From Eulemur rufifrons (lineage: Eukaryota > Chordata > Mammalia > Primates > Lemuridae), in contig NC_090999.1 in NCBI RefSeq assembly GCF_041146395.1, positions 72,297,001 through 72,361,000 of the forward strand: a DNA stretch of 64,000 nucleotides, written 5' to 3'. Under the pieces are notes generated by a model that was not told the DNA's origin, did no database searches, and saw only the letters and a program-made list of their open reading frames with translations. The translations under genes were made by a program, and so were the position numbers. Each line of letters begins with the position of its first letter. Positions within the stretch are counted from its first letter, which is position 1. Shown piece after piece: positions 38,030 to 48,214 of this stretch.

Positions 38030-38220
38030 AGCATATTTCACAGATTAACTGTTTTACTTGTCAGAACAACGTTAAGAAGGGTGCTATTATTACTCTAATT
38101 CTGCAGAGCATAAACTGAAGTACTGAGAAGTTCAATCATGTGGCCCCGTCCATGCAGGCACTAAGTGTTAGGAAGTCAATCTGGTCCAGTCTGATTCCAA
38201 AGCCCACATTACCAAACTCT
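38030..38220 (-). repeat. MIR SINE fragment
   Basis: 'gtgctattattactctaatt ctgcagagcataaactgaag' and 'ctggtccagtctgattccaa agcccac' are the complement of the MIR body and head (ATTATTATCCCCATTTTACAGATGAGGAAACTGAGG … TCTGACTCCAGAGTCC). Confidence 0.8.
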
Positions 38221-38486
38221 GCACCTGTATTGGTATTATATGAAAACTAATCTAGGTAAGATGTACTATGGTCAATAGCCAAGGCCAGGATATCACATGA
38301 AGGAAACGGAACTGATTCTCTCTCAATCTTCCTACATACAACCATCTGTAATTGATCTTGCTTCATACATAACCCAAGGAGCCTCCCTGGCTGCCTACTT
38401 TATGCAGAAGCCAACTGGGGTCCCAGGAAGAAATAAAGAGGTGTGATATAAAGATAGCCATTTAAAGACCCATACCTTTTATTTCT

Positions 38487-38850
38487 TTTTTTTTTTTTTT
38501 TTTTTTTGTTGTTGTTGTTGTTGTTGTTGAGACAGAGTCTCACTTTGTTGCCCAGGCTAGAGTGAGTGCCGTGGCGTCAGCTTAGCTCACAGCAACCTCA
38601 GACTCCTCGGCTTAAGCGATCCTACTGCCTCAGCCTCCCAAGTAGCTGGGACTACAGGCATGCGCCACTATGCCCGGCTAATTTTTTTTTTTTTTATATA
38701 TAGATTTTTAGTTGTCCATATAATGTCTTTCTATTTTTAGTAGAGACGGGGTCTCGCTCAGGCTGGTCTCGAACTCCTGACCTTGAGCGATCCACCCGCC
38801 TCGGCCTCCCAGAGTGCTAGGATTACAGGCGTGAGCCACCGCGCCCGGCC
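38487..38850 (-). mobile_element. Lemur-type Alu SINE with long TSD and (GTT)n tail
   Basis: Reverse complement of a full Alu. The tail is a T-run followed by a GTT microsatellite, i.e. (AAC)n within the A-tail. The flanking repeat 'catacctttt atttct' is exact at 38471-38486 and 38851-38866. Up to two more matching bases are ambiguous with the Alu end. The terminus 'gcgcccggcc' and other CpGs are retained, pointing to a younger copy than the one at 29048. Confidence 0.96.
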
Positions 38851-39124
38851 CATACCTTTTATTTCTAACCTATGGAAAATATAAAATATTCTTTGATGTT
38901 TACTTACCTAGAGGAAAATATATTTTTCTGTGAGAATTCCTGATATTACAGAATTCAAAATTATGGTAAAATTAATTCTCAGTTTACATCATTGTCACTA
39001 TGGATGATAAACTGTTAGTGACAAATAAAATAGTCTATAAACATGTAAACATATATACAAGTAAAACATATAAATATATAAATTTTTCTCTAATTTTATT
39101 CATATAAAATATTTTTTTCTATTT

Positions 39125-39268
39125 TTATTTGTTTTATTTTTTTTTTATTTCAGCTCATTATGGGGGTACAAAAGTTCAGGTTATATACATTGCCCATACC
39201 CCCCCATCCTCCTGAGTCTGAGCTTCAAGCGTGTCCATTCCGCAGACAGTGCACATGGCACTCATTTT
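39125..39268 (-). mobile_element. Very short lemur L1 3' end
   Basis: On the minus strand: part of the second 3'UTR module, then 'ttatataacctgaacttttg'-type terminal text (here reversed as 'caaaagttcaggttatatac') and an A-tail. Only about 140 bp are kept, an extreme 5' truncation. Similar in sequence to 3001-3160. Confidence 0.85.
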
Positions 39269-40285
39269 TGTCTTCCAGTTTCAAAGTGAGAAAAATAAGG
39301 AGATCTAATTTCTGAATTCTAACTATTTAATATCAAGAATAGAGATCAAATTCACATACATGCAGGCTATGAATAAAATCTGAGAATATGTAAAACATTC
39401 ATTATATTCTGAATTTATAGCAAAAGTCATAATATTAATAGAAACATTAGTTAAAGAAAGCCAGTAAAATCATTCTTTCTATTTTGTTTTTTTAAAAAAA
39501 GGCAGTAAGACAAGTACTCAGGAATAGATACAGCATAAAAATGTGTTTTAATAAGGATATCTAGTTTGAATGTTTTGTTAGTCTGAAATAAGTTGAACTT
39601 AATAAGTGCACAGAAATAATAAAGACAATATTTTCACCTACAGTCCAAATGTAACAGAACTGAGAGACATGGACAGAGAAAGAGACAGACAAAGCAAAGA
39701 GATGGAAAAACAGAGAGAAAGACAAGGAGACAGAGAGTGAAAGAAAGATAAATGGATAAATGGTCCAGAGTCTTCCTCTGTGGCTGAATTCCAAATGAGC
39801 TTCTGAAGAAGATAATGTAGGAATCACTAGAGGAAGTAAACCAGGTGAGCCTGTGACTTCTAAAACTGGACAAGGTATCAATGATGTCATAACTGCCGAC
39901 GGTTTTCCAAACTTGCACAAAAAGATTAGAAGGACCCACGGGAAAACAGCCAGGGAGTGCTTTCACTGAACTTTGGGATTCTTGGATGAAAGGTATAATA
40001 ACTTTGAATAGAAGTTTGAGTTTCTCAGGATATCAGATGGTGTCATAATGAAGGAAAGCTATTTAAAGCAGATGTATATTCTTTAGGGAGGATATCAGAT
40101 TCAGTTCCTATGGATGCAGTAAATAAGAACCACTTGCAAACCTTTTTTTTTTTTTACTCTAAGCTCTTTAATACATAGCATAAAATGAGGATTACATGTT
40201 TATAACAAAAAGTAAATTTCTTAAGTTCTTATAAGGTTGTGTGTTTATTTAATATTTGTTAAATCAATTATAGTAATAAATTTAG
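39269..40285. other. No gene; includes a purine-rich run
   Basis: 39655-39745 is rich in GA/CA purine blocks. Antisense open frames of 110-119 codons at 39561-39966 run through this low-complexity sequence and lack domains. Confidence 0.5.
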
Positions 40286-43200
40286 AAGGGGCTCAAGATG
40301 GCTGACCATAGACACCAGCTGCCAGAGCATCTCAGTAAGAAGGGTAGGTTTTAGATGAAACAGAAAAAATGAACAAACAGACAAATAGAGATCAGGTGTG
40401 GATCTGAGGGAAGGGTGCCTGAACTTTAAGGAGGCTCCATGGGAAGAAGTTATGGAGCAGAACAGGAAGGAGCAAGATATCAGCAGAGATCAACCCCTGA
40501 GAGACTTTCAGTGAGAAGGGTAGGTGGAGTGGTTTGTTTCTCCCTCCCTCGCATCTCTGACAGTTGGTAGATTCCTGAGCTGGTAGAGAGACTTTCTGCC
40601 CACACAAGCCCAGAGGCTGCTGCCACCAGTGAGCTGGGAACTTCTTGTGGAAAGAGCCTGAGGATCCTAACCCCTCCAGGGTGCCTCCTATCTCCACAGA
40701 CCCAAGCTAGGATGGCAAGTGCCATATAACTTCTTTACCTACTGTGCACCTTTGTCCTCCCCAGGGGGCTTCATCTTCTCAAGTTTCATCTTGCTCATAT
40801 CCACACAGACATTTCCCAACTCAGGCCCAGAATGCAGGAGCCAAAGGAGTCCAGAGGATCCTAGGTGATCTGCATGACTCCAGTACCTGGACATTCTGGG
40901 CAGGAAGCCTCCTGGAGTGAAGGAAAGACAAGACCAGAGTGCTAGCTTTCCTCCATTCAGATTCTTTTTCTCCTCTTCCCCTTCCACTCCAATGGCTGCT
41001 AAGAGAGATAATTGAGCCATCACACTGAGGTTTCCACAGAGAGTGGGGCTCAGACCTTTCCTCTTGGGGTCTTGCAGCAGGCTGAAGGGTGCTCAGACTG
41101 TGAGCTCCCTGCCCACTGGCCCTCCCTGGTGCTGTTTGCCTGGCAACCCATCAGAATGGGGAATGCCCTAAGGCAGAAATACATTGAACCTGCTTGGGCA
41201 TGCTGTGGGCAACATGGGAACAGGGTGCTTGTCTCTGGCATGGTCAGGGATTGATCTCTGGGAATCCAGGGATGGGCCCACAGGCCAGATTCCGTATCTC
41301 CAGGCCCCAATCACAGTGCTCAGGGGCACAGAGGGGAGATTTGTGAATTAGACTCAAGAGGCAAGAGAGCCTGCAATGGGCAGATGGGAGTGGGGAGAGT
41401 GCAGTGCTGGTGCTAGCTGAAGCATGAAGCATGCTTTCAGGGCACCTCTTCCACCACAGGAGGGCCATGCTCACTACTCAGGCCAGGATTCTGGGCAGGG
41501 AACCACCAGGTCTGCATCACAGGCATGGGGGAGCTTAACTGGCTTGAGCTCATGCCTGCTAGCAGATGCTGGGGGGAAACTGTGGAGCAGAGGAGGACGA
41601 GGCCTGCTCCAGACAGCCAGATTGTGAATCTCAGACAGCCTCACTACCCCAAGAAGACTTGCTGATTTGGTTGGGCCACTTCAGCTCCTCCCTGGTGGCT
41701 TTGCCCAGAAGCTGGGAGCAGACATTTTACCCCTGCTGAAACAAATACCTTGCAAGCTTTCATGAAGTCTGAGGGCAAGCCCAACCAACCCAGCCACACC
41801 CAGCCACACTCCCACACACTATTTGCTGTGGCAGAGAATAAGAACTCACCTGAAGTCCCAGGACCCCAGCCACCACCTGGGGCATTCAAGTGCTTCTCCT
41901 GGGGGACCAGAGCTGGTCACAGGACCCAAGAACAGCACTGAAGCATGTTCCTTTCAGCTAGCACCATGTATTGATGGAGAGGTCACTGTGCATGCTCTTT
42001 ACAACATTTGCTGACTCAACTATACAGGGTGAGGTTGATCTTCACCAACAAACACCACCTACTGTCTCAGTGAATAAATTGAGTGTGTCATTACAATTCA
42101 CACTGTTAAGAAGACTAAAGGGCTGGGGAAAGAGAAAGCATCTCAAATGCCTCCATTCTCCCTCATCAAAGAGAGACAGGAATCTGCACACTCACATAGC
42201 TCACCACACCAACAGCCTACAAACACCTAGAAATTGAGAAAACCACTGAACCAAGAAAATTTATAGCCAAGACATCCATTCAAAACCTAGATCACCATCA
42301 AACGCTCACAAGTTGAAGCCAAAGGCTCTTATCCAACATACATTACAAACATATCCATGTGAGTGAGGTGAGGGGAAAAAGCCCTATCTAAATGAAAGAA
42401 ACTACAAAAATAAGAAGTGATAGCTGCTCTAGATGACAAGCCTTTTCAACTGAGACCTTATAAGCCAGAAGGGCCTGGGGCCCAATCTTCAATATTCTTA
42501 AAAAGAATAATGGCCAGCTTAGAATTTTATATCCTGCAAAACTAAATTTCTTATAATAGAAATAAACAAAGACTTTCAGACAAGCAAACACTTAAAGAAT
42601 TTATCAAGACCAGACCTGCCCTGCAAGAAGTACTCAGATCTGCGTATACATAGAACAGCACAATAGATATTTTACCAGTGTAAAATCATCCAAAAGATAA
42701 AGTTCAGAACCCCTATAAAATGATGGCTCAAAGGTAAAACAATGCAGTAAGGTTCTACTCAACAGGATGAAAAGAAATACATCCCACATATCAGTTATTT
42801 TGATAAATGTGAATGGCTTGAATTCCCCACTCAAGAGACATAGGCTGGGTGAATGGATAAAAACATATAAGCCAAGTATATGCTGTCTCCAGGAAACACA
42901 TCTAACCCACAAGGATTTATTCAGACTTAAGGAGAAGAGATGGAAAACAATAGTCCATGCAAATGGAAATCAAAAGAAAGCAGGTATAGCCATTCACATA
43001 TCAGATAACAAAGACTTCAAATCAACAGTAGGTGAAGAAAGACAAAGATGGTTATTATATAATGGCAAAGGGAGAAATTAATCAAGAACACACAACAATC
43101 TTACATACTTATGTAGCTAACACAGGTGTACCCAGATCCATAAAGCAAACCCTAATAGATCTATATAAAGTAATTAATAGCAACATCATAATTGCTGGGA

Positions 43201-46200
43201 ATGTAAACACCACAGTGACAGAATTGGACACATCCTCCAAGCAGAAAATAAAGAAAGAAAAACTGGACTTAAACAGGACTCTAGAGGAAATGGGGCTATG
43301 AGACATTTACAAAACATCTACTAAAAAAGTATTGAATATACATTCTTCTCATCAGCACACTGAACATCCTCTAAGATTGATCATATCTTAGGCCACATAA
43401 TAGGTCTCAACACATTCAAAAAGTAGAAATTATATCTTGTATCTTCTCACACCATTGTGCAATAAAATTAGAAATCAGCTTCAACAGAAACTTTCAATTC
43501 CACACAAAGTTATGGAAATTAAACAACCTACTGCTGAATAATTATTGGGTCAAGGAGAAACCTAAGGTGGAAATCAAAGATTCCTCAAATTAAATGATAA
43601 AGTGGATACAAGTTATCAAAATCTTCAGGATTCAGCAAAAGCAACCCTAAGGAGAAAATTCATAGCCTTAAATGGCTACATCAAAAATACAGAAAGATTA
43701 CAAATCAACATTCTGATTAATTGTCTCAAGGAACAAGAAAAGGAAGAGCAAACCAATCCCAAACCCAGCAGAAGAAAAGAAATAACTGAGGTCAGAGCAA
43801 AAGTAAATTAAATTGAAAACAAACAAAAAAAAAATAGAAGATTAAAGAAACAAAAAGATGGTTCTTTGAAAAAATAAATATAAATGATTGACCTCTTGCT
43901 AGATTAACAAGAAATAGAAAAGAAAGGACACAAATAAGCTCAATCATAAATGAAAAAGAAGATATTATAACTAATACTACAGAAATACAAAATATCATCT
44001 GTGACTACTATAAAAATCTCTATGCATATAAACTTGAAACATTGAAGAAATAGAGAAATTCCTGGAAATGCACCACTTCCCAAGGCTCAGTCAGGAAGAA
44101 ACAGAACTCCTGAATGGACCAATTATGAGCAATGAAATTGAAGCAGCAATAAGAAATCTTCCAACAACAACAAAAAAATCCAGGACCATATGTTTACACA
44201 GCCAGATTTTATCACACCTACAAAGAAGAATTGAAACCCATACTGCAAACGTTATTTTATGACATTGAGAAGGAAGGAATCCTCCCAATTCATTTTACAA
44301 AGCCATTATCAACTTGATACCAATGCCAGAAAGAACACAACAACAACAACAACAAAGAAAACTATAGACCAATATCCCTTGTGAATACAAATGCAAAAAT
44401 CTTCAACAAAATTCTAGCAAACTGAATTCAGCAACACATCAGAAAAATAATCAACCACAACCAAGTGGGTTTTATCCCAGGGATGCAAGGATGGTTCAAC
44501 ATATGTAAATCCATAAATGGGATTCATCACATAAACAGAAGCAAAAACAAGGATCATATTATTATCTCAATAGATGCAGAAAAATCATTCGACAAAATTC
44601 AGCACCCTTTTTGTGATAATAACTCTTCACAAAATGGGTATAGATGGAACATACATCAAAATTATAAAAGCCATATATGACAAATGCAGAGCCAACATCA
44701 TGCTGAATAGGGAAAAGGTGAAAGCACTCCCACTTAGAACTGGAACAAGATAAGGATGCTTATTGTCACCACTTCTGGACATAGTGCTGGAAGTTCCAGC
44801 CAAAGCCACCAGGCAAGAGAAGGAAATAAAGGGCACCCAAATCAGGAAAAAGGAGGTCAAACTATCACTCTTTGATGATGATATCATCTTATATCTGCAA
44901 TACCCCAAAGACTCTGCTAAGGAGACTCTTGGAATTGATAAATAAATTCAGCAAAATACCAGGCTATAAAATCAATGTATACAAATCAGTAGCATTCCCC
45001 TACACCAACAAGAGACAAGCTGAGAACCAGGTCAAAGATAAAATATTTCTCACAATAGCTACAAAGAAAATAATGTACCTAGGAATATATTTAACCAAGG
45101 AGGTGAAAGATTTCTACAAAGAGAACTACAAATTATTGAAAAAGAAATTGCAGAGGCTGTAAAAAATAAAGAAAAATATCATGTTCATGTATTGGCAGAG
45201 TCAACATTATTAACATGTCCATACTACCCAATGTGATTTACAGGTTCAATGCAATCCCCACCAAAATATTAATGTCATTTTTAAGAGATCTTCGGAACAA
45301 GAAAAGCACTCAAATAGCCAAAATAACCCTAAGCAAAAGGAAGAAATCTGAAGGCATCACTTTACCCGACTTTATGCTATACTACAAGGTTATAATAGCA
45401 TGGCTCTGACAAAAAAATGGAGATATAGATTAATGGAACAGAAGAGAGAACTTAGACTTAAAACCATCCACATATTCTCATTTGATCTTAGACAAGCACA
45501 AAACAATATACACTGGGAAAAAAAATTCCTATTCAATAAATACTGCTGGGAAAACTGGATAGCCACATGTAGAATATTGAAACAGGATCCACATCTCTCT
45601 CCACTAACAAAAATTAATTGAAGATGGATCACAGACTTAAATTTATGGTATAAAACCATAAGAATTCTAGAAGAAAATGTTGGAAAAACTCTTCTAGATA
45701 TTGGCCTGGGCAAAGCATTCATGAAGAAGATCTCAAGAGCAATCACGGCAACAATAAAAGTAAATAAATGGGACTTGATTCAATTAAAAAGTTTCTGCAC
45801 AGCCAAGCAAACAATCAACAGAACAAATCGACAAATTACAGAATGGGAAAAAATATATATCCAAGAAAGGGATAATAACCAGAATCTACAGAGAGCTCAT
45901 GAAATCAGAAAAAAAAAAAAAAAAAAAATCTAACAACCCCATTAAAAAATGGGCAAAGACATGAACAGTAGCTTTTCGAAAGAAGGTAGACTAATGGCCA
46001 ATAAACATATGAAAAAATGCTCAACATCACGAATCATCAGAAAAATGGAAATCAAAACCACAAGGAGAGGGCTTTTATCAAAAAGTCCTGAAGCAATAGA
46101 TGCTAGTGTGGATGCGAAGAGAATGAAACACTTATGCACTGTTGGTGGGATTGCAAACTAGTGCAGTCTCTATGGAAAATAGTAGGAAGAATCCTCAAAT

Positions 46201-46745
46201 AACTAAAAGTAGACCTGCAATTTGATCCAGCAACCCTACTACTGGGTATTTACCCAAACAATATAAAGTCATTTTATCAAAAAGATACTTGCACTAGAAC
46301 TTTTATTGCAGCACAATTCACAATTGCAAAGATGTGGAATCAACCCAAGTGCCCATCCATTCATGAGTGGGCTAATGAAATGAGATATATGTATATCATG
46401 GAGTACTACCAGCTATATAAAATATGAATTTATACCCTTTGCAACAATCTCGATGGAACTGGAGATCATCCTCCTAAGTGAAATATCACAAGAATGGAAA
46501 AACAAACACCACATGCACTCACTATTAAATTGGAACTAACAGATCAGCATTCTTGTGCACAGATGAAAGTGAATATCAACAGAACTCATGCAGATGGGAG
46601 GAGTATGGAGGGGACAAATGAAATCATACCTAACTGGTAAAGTGTACACTATCTGCATGATGAGCACACTTATAACATTGACTCAAATAGTACAAAAGCA
46701 ATCCATGTAGCCAAAACATTTGTATCTTCATAATACTGAGAAATA
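40286..46745 (+). mobile_element. Near-full-length strepsirrhine L1, inactive
   Basis: The 5' end is marked by the YY1 box 'caagatggct' at 40294-40303. A long GC-richer 5'UTR follows (40300 to about 42350). ORF1 is nearly absent: text that looks like its start near 42390 passes within a few bases into the ORF1 C-terminal remnant (42405-42640). ORF2 spans about 42768-46540, and the 3'UTR 46550-46745 ends in an A-rich tail. Its 3'UTR differs from the young G-rich type, so this is an older lineage. About 6.46 kb. Confidence 0.88.
42768..46540 (+). pseudogene. L1 ORF2, full length but broken
   Basis: The start Met is followed by an endonuclease domain with the VNGLNSPLKRHRLGEW segment and the Gln-Glu-Thr-His metal-site block; it is open to 43078, then frameshifts. 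The reverse transcriptase has GFIPGMQ and [12 protein letters not shown] (44465-44610) and a YADD-equivalent box at 44871-44882 reading Phe-Asp-Asp-Asp (Ala to Asp). The C-terminal cysteines are present near 46101-46157, but the Trp codon after the first Cys is TAG. A run of about 20 A at 45910-45929 adds a further shift. Ancestrally it nicked target DNA and reverse-transcribed L1 RNA. Confidence 0.9.
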
Positions 46746-46879
46746 AAAACAAGAAAAATGTAGAATAAAAACAATTTAAACAATGAGTTAAAGCTCCTTT
46801 ATAAAGTACTTCATAATCCTATGATTAAAATAATATTACAATATAGTATTTGATGACATGCAATAATGCCAATGATGTA

Positions 46880-47155
46880 TTTTATATAAAAACTTCTAAG
46901 TTAAACATATATAATAATGTTTCGTTAAGAAAGGAATATAAATTATATGTATAAATGATGAGAGAGGAAGAGAGAAAGAGAAAGGTACAGAGAGAACTCG
47001 AAAACTATACAAAACAGTATTAATGTTATTTATCTCTGAATGGTGAAGTTTGGACTTTACCAGAAATTTTTACTTCTTTTCATGTATGAGTGATTTCTAA
47101 ATTACATATAGTAAACACTTAATATGATAAATTTAGTTTTTAAAAGATATAAGGT
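46880..47155 (+). mobile_element. Ancient L1/HAL1 3' end
   Basis: 'tgttatttatctctgaatgg tgaagtttgg', 'catgtatgagtgatttctaa attacatatagtaa' and a terminal 'tagtttttaaaagat' follow the 3' end of very old L1/HAL1 (…ggttatctctgggtggtggga…). A purine-rich GA run precedes it. Confidence 0.55.
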
Positions 47156-47938
47156 AATGATTACATTCCCTTCAGGAAAAGAATATGAAATTATTGATGG
47201 ATATAACTGTAAAAGATGTAGGTATATGTGCTTATCTCCATTGAGGATTAATTACTGCACTATTCAAATTTTATATATTTGCAAATGACTATATAAATAT
47301 ATAAATAAGTAAAATATACTGTTAAAAAGAGAATTATTTTTAATAGTCACACTTTAATCTGGTCACTGTGATTTTCTGCCAATAAGATGAAAGCAGATCA
47401 CTGTCCTTGGGTACAAATACAATAGAGCATTTTACAGACTGTTAGAGATGGATTTCATGGTACCTCTGACCAGTAGTTATCTTAAATGTGAGTTCCATTA
47501 TTCTCAGCTCTCAAAATCCTTTGATCTATTTTATGATGGGCTGAAGAGGAAGCTATCAATGTTTCCATTCAAGAATTTTTCAGAAAAATACTTTGGCTAA
47601 TATTTTCCTTTTCATTTATCTGCATAAACCTGAACCTGAAAGTATTTTGGTAAGTGGAAATCTTTTTCATCATTCAAATTATATTTATTGCCAAATGAAA
47701 TTTTCATAATGGGTTGTATATTTATGTCCTTTTATTAAGAAAAATGAAAATCATCAGTTATTTAATAAATAAAATTTTGGTTTACTGTAATGAAATTTTT
47801 ACAATGAAATCTTTAGAAATTTTATCATAAATAAAATTTGCACTAAGAAAATACAAAAAAAAACCATGAAACCAGTTGTAAAATGTGAAACCAGCTTTAT
47901 ATTTTCTGGCAATATCTATAGAGCAGTAAAAAAAATGA
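47156..47938. other. No gene; AT-rich DNA
   Basis: No recognised repeat or open frame. Confidence 0.55.
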
Positions 47939-48022
47939 ATTGCTTCTAGGCCTTTTGGCTAAGATCAATTGCAGTTTCTGCTCTTCATAGTTTCATAAAA
48001 CAAACAAACAAACAAACAAACA
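47939..48022 (+). pseudogene. U2 snRNA retropseudogene, 3'-truncated
   Basis: 47939-47992 matches the first ~55 nt of U2 spliceosomal RNA: 'attgcttctaggccttttgg ctaagatcaa', then a U2-like 'cagtttctgctctt'. A few substitutions include C to A in the CTCGG segment. It covers the 5' stem-loop and the start of the branchpoint-recognition region but lacks the Sm site and 3' stem-loops. A (AAAC/CAAA)n tail to 48022 follows directly, so it was probably inserted by L1 machinery. It lacks snRNA promoter elements and is not functional. Confidence 0.85.
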
Positions 48023-48169
48023 ATGGTATTAACCAACTCTTTCAGAGGCTCAACTAACCTGCAAAGTCTTAACTAAGTTAAAAAAAAAAAACTGGCACAA
48101 AATGTTACCAATTTAGTCAAAACAGTCAATTTTCTAGCCCCATGAGGACACAACCTAAATGTACCAATT

Positions 48170-48214
48170 TAAAGATCAAAGATGTGGAAAGACAGTTTGA
48201 AACTTTGATCTTTA
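48170..48214. other. Perfect 12-bp inverted repeat (hairpin)
   Basis: 'taaagatcaaag' at 48170-48181 and its exact complement at 48203-48214 enclose a 21-nt loop. It could be the relic of a small palindromic DNA transposon or a chance hairpin. I recognise no RNA gene here. Confidence 0.8.

Noticed and set aside
39561..39966. Two overlapping antisense frames of 110-119 codons
   Set aside because: They translate a purine-rich low-complexity run as Ser/Leu/Phe repeats.
40392..42237. Cluster of ten or so open frames of 60-100 codons on both strands
   Set aside because: All lie in the GC-richer 5'UTR of the L1 at 40286-46745, where stops are rarer by composition; frames overlap on both strands.
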